Origin: Edaphochlamys debaryana
Lineage: Eukaryota; Chlorophyta; Chlorophyceae; Chlamydomonadales
Direction: 5' to 3'
Length of the DNA stretch: 64,000 bases
Assembly (NCBI GenBank): GCA_016858145.1
Contig: JAEHOE010000012.1
Coordinates: 1,054,001 to 1,118,000, forward strand
Below, piece after piece: positions 1-11,172 of the stretch (the stretch's first letter is position 1; each line of letters begins with the position of its first letter). The notes under the pieces are model-generated. The model saw nothing but the letters and a program-made list of their open reading frames with translations, was not told the origin of the DNA and made no database searches. Both the position numbers and the translations under genes were made by a program.

Positions 1-2810
1 GTGTCGCGCAGGGTGGTCATGCTGTGTGTGGATGGGGGCGGGGGCAAGGGAACGGGGCGAGTGGTAGGACGCTCGGTTGGGAGTAAGAGGTGCGGTAGAG
101 CAACTATGTCCTCGACTTGACGTCTCTCCCTCCTACCCATCTCAACCTACCTGCTCCGTCCGTCCCTCCCGTAAGTTGGTATCCAGAGGTGCAGTAGATT
201 AACATGGTCCCCACCCCCCATCCCGTTCCCCGCCCCACCCCACCCCCTACCCCTTGGCCTGGAAGCCCAGCTGGTAGCCCTGCTCCAGGGTGGGGGGCGC
301 TGGGCCCTCGGTCAGGCGCGCGGCCATGGCGGAGGCGGAGCCGCCCAGCGCCGCCCACTGCGGGGCGGGGAGCAGGGGTGTGGTTTATGGGGGGCAATCA
401 CGTAAACAGTAACATTGACAGCGTGTTCACGCCTCACGAGCGGGGCGAGGGCCGGGTTGCAGGGTCTGGTGAGGGAGCAACACGTGTCCTCCGCGTGTGG
501 CCTTGCCCTGCCGCCGTACCATACCACGGCAGCCAGGTGCTGCCCCAGCCGCTCCCACCACGCCGCCAGAGTGCCCCTTCCCCGGCCGCCCACCTCCTTG
601 GCAAAGCGCTCGTGCTTGTCCCTGAACAGGGGCTCCAGGCGGGACAGGATGGCCTCCTTGGCGGCCAGGCCCTTGGCCAGGGGGGAGCCGGGCAGGGGCA
701 GGGGCAGGCCGTACAGCCCATGCAGAAAGATGCCCATCTGGGGTTCGGAGAGGTGGTGAGGGGAGGTGCAGGAGAGGTTTTGAGAGATTGCACCGCATAA
801 GGGTGCCCAGCAGTCTTGGGGACAGGGGCGCTGCAGGGAAGGTCGTCCAGAGGAAGGAGCGCGTAGGGCACTCCCGGGCACCTGGTCTGCATCACCGGCA
901 TCCTTTCCGACACCCCCCTTTTCCGCCTTCTCCCCCTCTCCCCCCACCTGGTCCTTGAACCACCCCATGTCAATGGTCCCCTCCGTGAGGCCCGCCTGCG
1001 TCACCCCTGTCAGGACGTCCACGGACAGGTCCAGGCCCATGCGCCGGGCCTGCGGGGAGGGGGCAGGGGTTGTGTGGGGGGGGGGGGGGGGGGCGGGGCC
1101 GGGGCGTGATTGTAAGACGGAGTAAGGCTCCGTTACATGTGAGCCTGGTAACATCTCACGGCCACCACAGCCCCTGGCTGAGTCAACCCGCAGGGCCCTT
1201 GCAGCCTGATACGGGGGGCAGGGGTCACCGGACCAGCCGGGGCCACCGGACCTGCCGTCGCTGAAGCCCGTGAGATGCCCCGCTGTAGCTTGCTTGAACC
1301 ATCCTCCATCCCCCTTTCGCGCTGTGTCCGCTCATTCATATCCTTCCTCCGCCATGCCTGCAGCCCCCTTGCACCCCCAAACCCGCTCCGCCCCCGCCCC
1401 TCACCGAGTCGTACAGCTCCACGCGCCCCGCCGCCTCCCACGCCGCCACGTGACGCCCCATGACCTCCCGTACACCCGGGACCAGGGAGGCCATGCCGGG
1501 CCCGGGGCCCGCCGCCGCCAGCATCACCTTGCGCTGGGGGCGGGAGCGACGAAAATCAGCCGACGGGGTTTAGCGTGGGTGACGGGCGAGGTGGAGGAGA
1601 TACGGGGCCGCTCCCAAGGTCCTACAGGTAGCGCTGCGCGTTTCCAGACCCCTTGGCATGCTAGCGACCAAGGACATCCAGCTCACCAGGCCTGTTCACT
1701 GACAGCGTACCCCTCTTCACCAACACTGCCCCGTCGACTGCACTACTTGCTTTCGGCCTGCCTTTCCACAGCCACCCGTCTTAACCCTCAACCTCACATG
1801 CCCCCTCGCCAGTACCACTGCCACGTCCACTGCCTGCCTGGTAAGAAGCCAGCCCCACCCACCCAGGGTCCGTGCACCTCCCGCGGCTCCTGGAGAAAGT
1901 GAGGGCCCATGAGCGATGTGAAGGTAGCCACCGGCATTGTGAAGTGAGCGCCGTCATCACTGGACAGATCAAGGCCATTGGGATCCGGCAGCGGAGTGGG
2001 CAAGGAAGTTCAGGGAAAGGGAGGACGCGGGCGGGGGCCAAGGTGGAGTGGCAGTGGCGCAGGGTGGCGGTACACACTCAAGGGAAGGCCTACGCGGTAC
2101 ACACTGAAGGGAAGGCCTACGAAGTTTAGCACCGCTGCACCGCACGGCACCTGAGCAGCGGCCGCAGGACCTCTGGGTCGGCGACCACGCAGGCGTCGAA
2201 GCCCAGTAGGCTCACGCGGAACGCACGACCGTACTTCTTAAACCTGTGATGCGGGTAAAGGCGCACGCATGCATTAGGTGTGGGGCACGGGGCTAGGGGC
2301 GCGGCGACCATGGGAAGAAGGCAGACCGCGGAAGGGCAGAGAGGGCCCCGCACCTGCCAAACAGAAACCTCGCAGGGTCGGACGTCGCGAACTCGATGGT
2401 GTCACCCAGCACGGGGAGTTTGAACCAGGGACCGGGCAGGCGCTTGCGGCCGCCCTGCGGGAACGGGCGCGGGGGGCACGGGTGAGGGGGGCACGTCCGT
2501 AGTTGGGCGGACACATGCGGGAAGCGGGATCCGTGTCGACCCGGCTGATGGGCCCACTGTGATGAGCACCACGCACTGCAGCTCTGACCGTAACGCACCG
2601 CGCTCGCAACTGAGGGCCTTGATCGCCGGTCGCGCATCAGCGAGTTTGCGTCTTCCGGCAGGATACAGGATAAGATGCTCTTCGCCCTGTACAGTAGTAT
2701 TTAAACAGGAGTCTTACCGCGAGGAGCGCACGCAGGACCAGCGCGATGACGACCGTCGCGAGCCCCAGCCACCAACTCGCGGCACCTGCCGCTGCTGAAC
2801 TAAGATCCAT
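1..2810 (-). CDS. cytochrome P450 (P450-1), 5' part, cut by window start
   Basis: Haem monooxygenase, probably ER or plastid-envelope anchored. ATG at 2810 opens a hydrophobic anchor. Exons: 2718-2810, 2354-2454, 2151-2243, 1863-1959, 1405-1533, 948-1049, 594-737, 251-357; all junctions keep phase. Exon 2 has the proline-rich hinge (RLPGPWFKLPVLGD), exon 3 the first beta-sheet region (KKYGRAFRVSLLGF), exon 4 ends HGPW, and exon 5 runs RKVMLAAAGPG. The same blocks occur in P450-2 at 51-55.5 kb, mostly with equal exon lengths. The style resembles the CYP85/CYP26/CYP120 clan (inference). Haem-binding and ExxR exons lie outside the window. The last exon placed ends at an unusual GTAGGG donor; if it is not spliced, TAG stops the frame there. 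I could not place the next exon in bases 1-250. Confidence 0.75.
1076..1093. repeat. 18-base G run in a P450-1 intron
   Basis: Homopolymer of G on the plus strand. It is a C tract on the coding strand, a short distance before the acceptor of the exon starting at 1049, so it doubles as polypyrimidine tract. It is prone to length error in sequencing. Confidence 0.9.
2068..2121. repeat. 27-base tandem duplication in a P450-1 intron
   Basis: Two adjacent 27-base units (2068-2094 and 2095-2121) differ at one base (actcaa versus actgaa). They lie in the intron between the exons at 2151-2243 and 1863-1959. No coding role is visible. Confidence 0.85.
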
Positions 2811-3673
2811 TGTAGAGAGCGTCAGAGCAACAGTGAGCAGGATTCCTCTGTCAGCGACAGTTGGGGAGTTAATTAATGGTCGCTGGCCCCCACGCTGGGT
2901 ACGCCGACTGAGCCCTGGGCTGCAGTGGACTGTATGCTACACGCCTTGAGTATAAGTGGACTGGGGGGGAATGAGAGCGTACGCTGTACGAGGCTGTACG
3001 ATGCTGTGGCGCACGCACACAAGCCCCTTTCGGCCCCACCGACAGCCTGTCCAGCTCCGCAGCTCCATCGGCCTCCAGCTGTTGCCAACGAAGGACACCA
3101 ACCTGTCACCTTCTCACGTCCTTCGACTTACATGCCCTCCCACCGGCCTCGCACGAAGGCCTCCCACCCGTGCTCCCAGCCCCTTCCGTCCTCACAGCCG
3201 CCCTGCCAACCGCCTGGAGCCTGAGCCCTACAACGCGGTCCTTCGGTCAAAACATGCCCGTCAGCTGCACGCGTGGGAGCGCACGCAGACATAGGGGTGA
3301 GGCCATGTTCACAAGCTCACGTGGAGCTGCCACTCCCGTGCCATGCTCACTGAACAAGGAGCCCAAACCTATGCTGCCCATCATCTGGCGGAAAGGCTGC
3401 CCTGGCTGCCCGCTGCTCAGCAGCTTCCCCTTATCCAACAGCGACATACATGGGAAACTTGCAAGCTCGTTTACCTCCATCATAGTGGTTCAGCGCATGG
3501 CAGGTTCAGCGCATGGCAGGTTCTGCAGCATCAGGCGGCGCTGCCTTTCAAGCCGAGGCCGACCGGCCTCTACATACCGTGCTCGCTCGGCACTCCACGG
3601 CAACCTACGACCTTGAAGCGGCCAAGAATCATAATACCAAGGGAACATGCTGCGCCTGTGCAGCGCTCAACAG
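2811..3673. other. intergenic: P450-1 upstream region and RAP-a 3' UTR
   Basis: No coding exon recognised. On the minus strand TGTAA (plus-strand ttaca at 3128-3132) lies about 540 bases after the RAP-a stop and is its likely polyadenylation signal. A 16-base unit (ttcagcgcatggcagg) is repeated in tandem near 3489-3520. Confidence 0.5.
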
Positions 3674-6036
3674 CTAGTCTGCGAGTACGGCAGGCTCTGC
3701 CGCCTTTGGCGAGTCCAGCCCGAGCCCCAGGAGCTTTGCCAGGTAGGCCCGCTGCACGGCATCACCCCGAGCCGCTGCCTCGGCCCACTGCCACCACGGC
3801 ACGCTCAGGACGTTGCCGGCCCCAAACACGCGCTCCAGCTGCCGGTTGCGTGCGAGCGTGGAGCCATCCACCGCCTTGGACTCGCGGGGACGGTTGGCGA
3901 AGAAGTGGGTCGGGCCGTCAAACTCCACCGCCACACGCCGCCCGCCCACCAGCTCCACCACGACGTCCGCAACCCGGCCCAGGCCCTCCACCTCAAAGCC
4001 CGGCTGCACAGCCGTGATGGCTCCGAGGGGGCCCAGCTGCTCCTGCAGCCGCCGCAGGGCGGCGGCCACCTGGCGCTCTGCGGATGAGGCGTTGGACTGG
4101 GCCCTTTCCGCGGCCAGCCTTGACGCCTCTTTGGCCACGGCAGCGCGCAAGGCGCCTCCGGCGAGCCCTCCGCCCATGGCCTCAAGCTCCAGCTGAGCCT
4201 GCCACAGCTGCTGAAGCTCCTCTTTGCTGAAGGCTCCGGTCCCTTCCTCCTTCCACCGCCGTTCCGCCTCGCGCAGCAGCCCCTCCACCAGGCCGCCGTT
4301 GCGAGACAGCGCACTCCCGCCCATCACCGCCAGCGCCCACAGGCTGTTGGCGAGGTCCTGGCCCGTCAGCTGCTTGGGGTCCTGCACGAGAAGGTCGCCC
4401 AGCCGGACGGCCAGGGCGTCCACCAGCCGCTCGTCGTACAGCCGCAGGTTGGCGAGCGCCCACAGCAGGTTGGCACAGGCCTGGCTGAAAGCGCTCCGCT
4501 GCAGCACCCCTGCCGCCTCGGCGGTCAGCTCCAGCAGCTTGCGAGAAGCGGGGCGGTGCCGCGCCAGCGCCAGCGCGTACCAGAGGCTGGACCAGGTCTG
4601 GGACGTGGCACCCTTCAGGATCCCCGGCTGCTCCGCCGCCGCCAGGAGGGCCGCATACCAGCCCTGGTCCGTGTACCCCATCTTGGCCAGCGCCCAGGCG
4701 GAGTTGGCCAAGCTCTGCGGCTCCATGCGGTTCGCGACCTTTCCGGCGGCCAACGCCAGGGGCTGCACGATCGCAGGTGCTGTGAAGCCGAGTTTGGCGC
4801 AGGCAAAGAGCATGTTGGACAGCTCCTGGGGAATGAAGGTGTCCCTCCCCGAGCCTGCAGACAGCCGCGCCACAACCTCCCGTGCCAGGCCCTTCAGGTC
4901 CTCGGGCCGCGGCTTGTGCCCCACGTCCTCCGCCAGCTCGCCCAGGGCGTACAGGGAGTTGGCGAGGTGTTGGACATCGGCACGAGCGCTGTCGCTCGCC
5001 AGTCGGGCGGTCAGGTGGTGGGCCATGCGCTCAACGCCGTGCAGCTCCAGCCGCGAGCAGGCCAGCAGGATGTTGGAGCAGGCCTGGGTCGAGAGATCTC
5101 TGATGGCGAGCAGACCTGCCGTACTCGCATCCAGCAGGCCTGGGATGTCGACGCATGCACGAACCGATGGCGGGGCGGCCGCCAGCGCCAGCCACAGGTT
5201 GGCATAGTCTTGGTCGCTTACGCGGGACTTCATCATCAGCCCGCACCCATTCTCGCTCAGCCGCTGCAGCAGCGCCACCGCCAGGCCGCCCTTGCCGTCA
5301 GCGGAGGCCGGGCCCCAGTACCCAGCCCGGGAGGAGGCGTAGAGCGGGATGATGCAGTCGCCCGCTGACTCTAGCTCCGGCGCGAGCGGCAGGTAGGCAC
5401 CGGCCAGGGAGTCGAAGATGCTGCGGCGGAGGGCCGTGTCTTTAGAAGACTCGGAGCCGAGCTGCGCAGTAAGAAGGGCGATGCGGGACAAAGTGCAGGC
5501 TCAGTACGCACATCCGTGGGACCTAGCGGTTACGCGTATGCTGCGGGCCGGAGAATGGGAAGGGAGGGCTTAGGCTAAACTTGCCGTACCTTGGCTGCAG
5601 CGCCCGTTGCCTTGTTGAGCCTCCGGACGTTGCGTTCGGCGGTCCACGAGGGAAGGTTTGTCTCCACCAGTGCTGCGAGAGCCTCCAGGTCCCGAGCGAC
5701 TGCAGGGTCGTCTGGGGCAAGGCCCTGGGGGGCAGGGGTCCGACCCCGGCCGCCCCGCCCACCAGAGCGCCCCCTGCCCCCGCTGGATCCAAATCGTCCC
5801 TCAGTCCGGCCCCGGCCTCCGCTAGCGAAGCTGCTCCCTCCGCCGCGGCTGGCGAAGGCGCTTGGGGGCCAGAGTGGGGCTGGGGACGCGTTGGAGCCGC
5901 TTGCCACGGGACATGGGCCGGCGCTTAGGGTTCCACGCCGACGCAGGAGAACCGGTGCCGCCCGTGCAAGAACTTTGCCCGCTGACGCCACCATGAAGCC
6001 GCTAGAGCTCCGCGGCGAAGCGTTCGCGAGCTGCAT
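3674..6036 (-). CDS. OPR-repeat protein with C-terminal RAP domain (RAP-a)
   Basis: Predicted organelle RNA-binding factor. Two exons: 5590-6036 and 3674-5461, phase 0, 744 residues. The ATG at 6036 is the first true ATG in frame. Exon 1 gives an Arg/Ser-rich transit-like N-terminus and a Gly/Arg-rich stretch. Exon 2 has about 38-residue alpha-helical repeats of OPR type (for example ELSNMLFACAKLGF, SLANSAWALAKMGY, CANLLWALANLRL) and ends in a RAP domain (about residues 645-725) with intact core VAVEFDGPTHFFANRP. In Chlamydomonas, OPR proteins, several with RAP domains, act in chloroplast or mitochondrial mRNA stability, splicing or translation; the target here is unknown. It is divergent from the BAHD-1 gene. 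Three paralogues lie at 56.3-64 kb. Confidence 0.85.
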
Positions 6037-6563
6037 GCCGCCGGCGCCGAACGCCACACGCCTGAAGCCGTGTATATTTCAGCCTACAGTCACTAAGTTC
6101 ACTTTCAGTATCCAAGGGGCATGCCGAGAACGCTCATGCTTGAGGTGCAGACGCTAAACGCTTGTGCACAGCCAGCGACAGCAACGTGTCAAATGAGGCT
6201 GCACGAAGTAAAGAGCGTTCTATAAGCACATGCGGTATATTTGATGCTGAAAGAGCTGCAGGTGTTGCAGGCCACACACGCACGAGCACACGGTGTATCG
6301 CTCCGCACCCTCGCCCGTCCCCCCACCGCCGGGCCTTTTCGTATCGGGGACGCTGCGTAGATCGTGGAGTACATTGTGGTTTCTCTTCCACCTCATCGTG
6401 TTCGACGCTGGGTGCGATAGACATTCAACCGGCATGAGCTGCGAAGGGGACGTTGCACATACTGCCATCCATCCATCCTCTGGACTGTAACACGTGCGTT
6501 CCTGTTTAACTGCGTAGCTTTGATACCTGTTGGTGTGCGCAACATCCGAACCAACGCAAGTGC
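6037..6563. promoter_or_regulatory. shared upstream region of RAP-a and BAHD-1
   Basis: 527 bases separate two divergent start codons, so promoters for both genes must lie here or in unseen 5' UTRs. The stretch is less GC-rich than its surroundings. No clear TATA box or motif could be assigned. Confidence 0.4.
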
Positions 6564-9538
6564 ATGGCGCGACATCGGCAGCCCTTCAAGCTTCCGGACC
6601 TCTGCACGCTAGCAGACGAGCTGGTCAGAGGCGATGGACCCCAGCCGGTGCAACGGGTCCTCTCGGCCGTCGATCAGGCAGCGGCCACGGCCCCGCCTTT
6701 TGGCGTGCGCATGCTGTTCGCGCAGTCCATCGTGGCACCCCTGCTCAAGCAGGCGCTGGGCACCACGCTCACGTCGATACCTCAGTTCGCGGGTCGCCTG
6801 AAGGAGAACACGGTCAGTTATTGAACGACTGGTCAGCTTTCCCGACTGTGACCCGCCCATCCCAGCCACCCCGCCATTGCCACCCTACACTGTTCTCTGA
6901 CCCCGCGTTCCTCTCCCCACAGGACCGGCGCACCTATGACGTGGCCTGCACGGACGAGGGCGCGCGCCTGGTCATTGGATCCACCAGCGCGGGGCTGCAG
7001 CAGCTGCGCGAGGCCCTGGACGAGGACGGGGGCCCCGGCCTGGTGGACCCCTGGGCGCGGTACGCTCTGCCCCTGGACCTGGCTGTCGTGGCCCGCAAAA
7101 GTGTGAGCGGGGTGCAGGACGCGCCGGGTGTATGCGCCGTAATCCCCACCACCACCCTCACCTCCCCCACCTCTCCCATCAACCCTGCACCGCGTCGCAC
7201 AGCTCCATGGTAGAGAGTGAGGGACGCACTGCAGCGCCGGCCCTCCCGCCTGATCTCCCGCCCTCCTGCTGCCCTCAGCTCCCGCTGCTGTCCGTCTTCC
7301 TGCTACATCTATCGGGCGGGGGCGCTGTGCTGAGCATCACGTGCCTCCACGCACTCGCCGACTTTGAGACGCTGCAGACGTTCGCGGTGGGGCGGGGAAG
7401 GGGCATGCATGAAACCGATTCAAAGGCCGTGTGCGCTTTCTCGTGCCGGGTTGGCTCGCTCATGTTGGACTGAGTCCTGCCCGTTCTCCCTTCCCCGGTT
7501 GTCATCTCCAGTCCCATTTCTCTGCCGCCTACAACGCCCTCCTCTGTTCTGCATTCCCGGAGGCGTACGCAAGCGCAGAGAACGGTGCCCGCGCCCCGGA
7601 CAGCACAGGCAAGGCTGAGGCGGCCCCTGCAAACGGTAGGTCATAGAAACTGGAAGGGCGTGAGCACGCACGGTGTGATGGTGTTTCGTATGGCTGAGGG
7701 GGTGGTACGTCGGCTAGACCACAGCAGCACCATGCACAAACACCTCCGCAACCGTCTTCCCTCTCACAGGCGCTCCCACAACCCGCGTCTCTGCCGATGG
7801 CCGGGCGGTCATCACGCCGGGGCGTGTGCTGCTGCGGACCCAGCCCCCGCCCGACCGGCGCTCGCCCGTGTTCGACCCCGCCCGGGTCGAGGCCCTGGCG
7901 CGGGAGGAGCTTCCGCCCGGGGTCACCCGGGTGGACGGCCTCGTGGTGTTGTCCACATGGGGCTGGGCCTGCATAATACTGCGGGCCATTTACGAGATCT
8001 TCCTGCGAGGCGGCGGCCTTGAGGTGGGTGAGCCTTTGCGGCACCAGGCGGTCAACGGGGGGAATTGGTACTCGGGCAGTTGGGGGACAAGGCAAAGATG
8101 TGGGGACGGTGGCGGCCTTGGGTACCGCATGTGGCAGAGGGTGGAGGGAGGTCAGGGCTGTTGCAAGCAGGCCTCAAAGGGGGTTGTGATGAAGCGCCGT
8201 GGCTTCCGCGGCTGTCCGCAGGCTCGAGCCTTCTATCTGTCTCCCAACGTCCTGGCCGCCCTCAAGCGGCGCGCCAACGCTGAGCTGGTGGAGGAGCGTG
8301 CGCGCGAGGGCCCCGGTGGGGTGCTGGCGGGGGTGGAGTGGGTGTCCTCCAACGACGCCCTGGTGGCAAGGCTGATGCAGGTGGGGCGGTGGGCTCTACA
8401 TCAAAAAAGCTGCACTCATTGCAGGTCCTCCCCTAAGGGCACAAGCAGACTGAGTCGCATGCATAGCCTTGATCAGTTGCCTGCTTACACGTACTACGGG
8501 CTTGGCCACAGCTGCAACACGCTGCGCCCATCCGGCGGCCGCACCCCACCACGCTGCTGCGGGTAGCCGACATGCGCCCACGCATGGAGCCGCCCTTGCC
8601 TTCGGGGCTCATGGGCAATGTGACGGCCCTTGCGGTGCTGGAGGGCGTGAGGCCGGCGGAGCTGAGCCTGGGGCGGCTGGCGGGGCTCCTGAGGCGCGAC
8701 CTGCAGGAGTGAGTGGCCGTGAGCCGTACGTGCTTCACCTGTCGCTAAGGGATGGCCGGGCACTGGTCCTCCCTCTGTAAGGTTGCATGCGGTCAAGTTT
8801 CTTGCCTGAGTCCAGTCGGCTCCGGAAGGAAGCAGACAGCCTCCATCCAAAAAAGTGCTAGGCCTTTTAGACTCCCCCACGTGACTCCTGACGCGCTACC
8901 CGGTCCTTCCGTCCTCCCCCTCAGGAACGTGTGCCCCCAGTTCGCGCAAGCGGTGTGGGACAACCAGCAGTGGGCCACCAAGGGCAGCGGCGGCCCTCGC
9001 TCGAGCCTGCTGGAGACCGTGGTCCACCCCGAGCCCCATCGCAACCTGCTGGCCGCCGAGGGGCCCACCCTGGTGACCAGCCAGTCCGCGCAGCCGCAGC
9101 TCTGGCAGGTGTGCTTGGGGGCCTGGGGCTGGGCGGGGTGAGGCGGGGCAGCGGGGTGACTGCTCCATGCTTAGGCAGGAAGGGCTGAGGGATAGGGTAA
9201 GCGGCACGCTGGCACGAAAGCAGGGCAAGGTGCAGCAAGCAGGTGGGTATTCCGACCATGACGCGGCCGCCCTGCAAGTGTTCTTGCCCGACTACGCCGG
9301 CCACTGACCAAGCTCCTCTGAGACAACTCTGTGTTGCTGTGCCCCCCTGTCGCAGTTTGGCCCCGATCTGCCGCTCTCGCTGTTACCCTTGGGCGAAGTG
9401 ATCCCCAACACGCATGTCCTCTTCACATGCGCGAAGGGCGGCATGGCGCTGCGGATGACGCTGCACCGCTGCGTGTGGAAGCAGCTCGACGACCTCTTCC
9501 CCCCGAGCCAGGGGGGGCTTGTGGCTATGATGGCGTAG
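6564..9538 (+). CDS. BAHD-type (HXXXD) acyltransferase, copy 1
   Basis: Acyl-CoA-dependent O- or N-acyltransferase of the BAHD superfamily; substrate unknown, probably cytosolic. Nine exons: 6564-6812, 6923-7102, 7279-7386, 7512-7635, 7770-8023, 8222-8380, 8512-8708, 8925-9108, 9356-9538; phases close to 545 residues. The catalytic HXXXD motif is HALAD (H167, D171), in the usual context after a Gly-rich turn (LSGGGAVLSITCLHALAD). The second BAHD signature, DFGWG, is not present; the equivalent C-terminal place begins FGPDLP at about residue 486. Length is somewhat above the usual 430-470 residues. All eight intron positions are shared with the inverted paralogue at 23.1-25.9 kb. A TGTAA signal lies at 10063-10067. 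Confidence 0.85.
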
Positions 9539-10573
9539 GGGACATGCATGCCCGTGACGCGTGTGCAACTAGTGGGAGGTAGTTGGGGGAGGGGCCGCGC
9601 ACGTGCCGGACAGGGGAGGTTTCAGCATCAGGCGCCCTGGGCGATGGAAGAAGGGGTGGCCTGAGGTAAGGTCGTACGGACCGGCAAGCGGCAACAGCAC
9701 GTTGCGGAATACAGGTACAGGTCGCGGAGTCCAGCGCAGGGAGGAGGAGGGCCTTCCTCCGGCGTAGGAGCTAGCAGCTAGGTTGGGCTCGGTAGCCTTG
9801 CTGCTTGTACATTTGACTGGCGAAGGAGTTGGAGCTAGCCAGGGACGTGTGCCGCCAAGCTGGCGGCCGCTGGGCCAGCGGCAACTGAAGGGCCAATACA
9901 GCGCCCGGAGAGGGCTTGTCACGTGCATGCTTGCGGGGCAAGCGAGGGCTGTTGGTACTTGCAGAGCATCATAATGTCACATGGGACAGGGCCCTGTTCA
10001 ATCAATTCCCTGGATGGGCGTGTTCCAGCCCACCATAGCGCCGGCCCTGCAGCAGTCCGATCTGTAACCCCTTGCATGCCAACTTGCGGCTCCGTCTCCC
10101 ACCAGCCGCACTCAGCTGCACCATGCCTGCGGTCATCAACATTCAGCGCAAAACGATACCCGGGCTGCACCTCTTCCCGTCCGTTTCTATCGTGACGCCA
10201 CGGCAGCAATACATGAATGACTAGCTGTCGTGACTGTGACGCCCTCGAGACGTCCAAAAGCAATGCGGCATTTACCACGAACCCATCAAGCAATTGTTTG
10301 CAGCGCTAGCCCTAACACAACTCCCGTGGCCGTCTCCGTACACCTGTTGCTAGCTGCGCTGATCTATGCTACCCCGTGCGCCCTCCATTATCGCATTCAT
10401 TCCGTCCCTTGCTGCTGCTATCGTGTCCGGTCCGCCAGGCCTTCCGTGATGGCGTACTCCCCCGGCGTCCCTGTTCCTACCCTCTTCTCCTGCTCCTGCT
10501 GCACCCCTCCCCCCGTGCGCCTCCTCTTGCTGCAAAGCCGGTCCCGGCTCCAGGTCCTCGGTCGTGCAGTCCC
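9539..10573. other. BAHD-1 3' UTR and intergenic sequence
   Basis: Contains TGTAA at 10063-10067, the likely BAHD-1 polyadenylation signal, which would give a 3' UTR of about 530 bases. The rest holds no exon I can support; it should also contain the 3' UTR of the small minus-strand gene to its right. Confidence 0.45.
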
Positions 10574-11172
10574 TCACCGCAGGCCGCTGGTGCTCTTGCT
10601 GCGCGCCCGCCGCCCCTTGGGCCCCCCGGGCGCGGGTTTGTAGTAGGCCTTATCCAGCAGGGAGGGCAGGTGGGTGCCGTTCCTGCAAGGCAAGTTCGGC
10701 GGGATGGACTGAGCTCAGCGGATGCGGACGTCGGCTTATGAGTTGGCGCTAGCTGCTGCGCCTTGGCAGTAAGGTCCTAGTGATCAACGCTGCCAGTTCC
10801 CCCGGTCAGCTCAAGGCAACCGCTTGCATGGCCCCAGACCTTGCGCCGTGCTCAACCGCCTTACCCGTCCACGCCTGGGCCCTGGGCTCCGTCGCTGCCG
10901 TCTCCATCAAGCGCGCCGAGCGACCCCCGGCCCGGCAAGCTGCCGTTGCCGCCCACAAGGAGGTACGCCTTCCCCACGTACGAATTCTCCAGGTCTGTCC
11001 GGGGCTTGGTCGGAAACCTCCCGGGTGAAGCTGTCATGTAGGGGCTGGGCCGTGGTGGGGGCGTGTTGAGGCCCGGCAGCAAGGGGCTGCGTGCCTGGAC
11101 TGGCGCTCTGTTGACGTCGGCGTCTGCTGGGGACCGTATGGTTGAGACCCAGCCGGGGTGGTCAGGACGCAT
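10574..11172 (-). CDS. possible small two-exon gene, unknown function
   Basis: I do not recognise this protein. Proposed exons: 10865-11172 and 10574-10682, joined in phase 2 (donor GTAAGG, acceptor TTGCAG), 138 residues, with ATG at 11172 and TGA at 10574-10576. The second exon is the better supported part: GTHLPSLLDKAYYKP, then a basic end GGPKGRRARSKSTSGLR. The first exon is Pro/Ser/Gly-rich with a more ordered stretch RTDLENSYVGKAYLLVGG. The frame stays open upstream of 11172 for a further 86 codons, and an alternative acceptor at 11045-11046 (exon start 11044) has the same phase, so the N-terminus is uncertain. Support is splice-site and phase agreement only, with no homology. Confidence 0.33.

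Noticed and set aside
1..120. P450-1 I-helix exon at the window edge (reverse strand MTTLRD after CACACAG)
   Set aside because: It looks a little like the DTTR helix, but the phase does not fit the P450-2 equivalent and the exon before it is not found.
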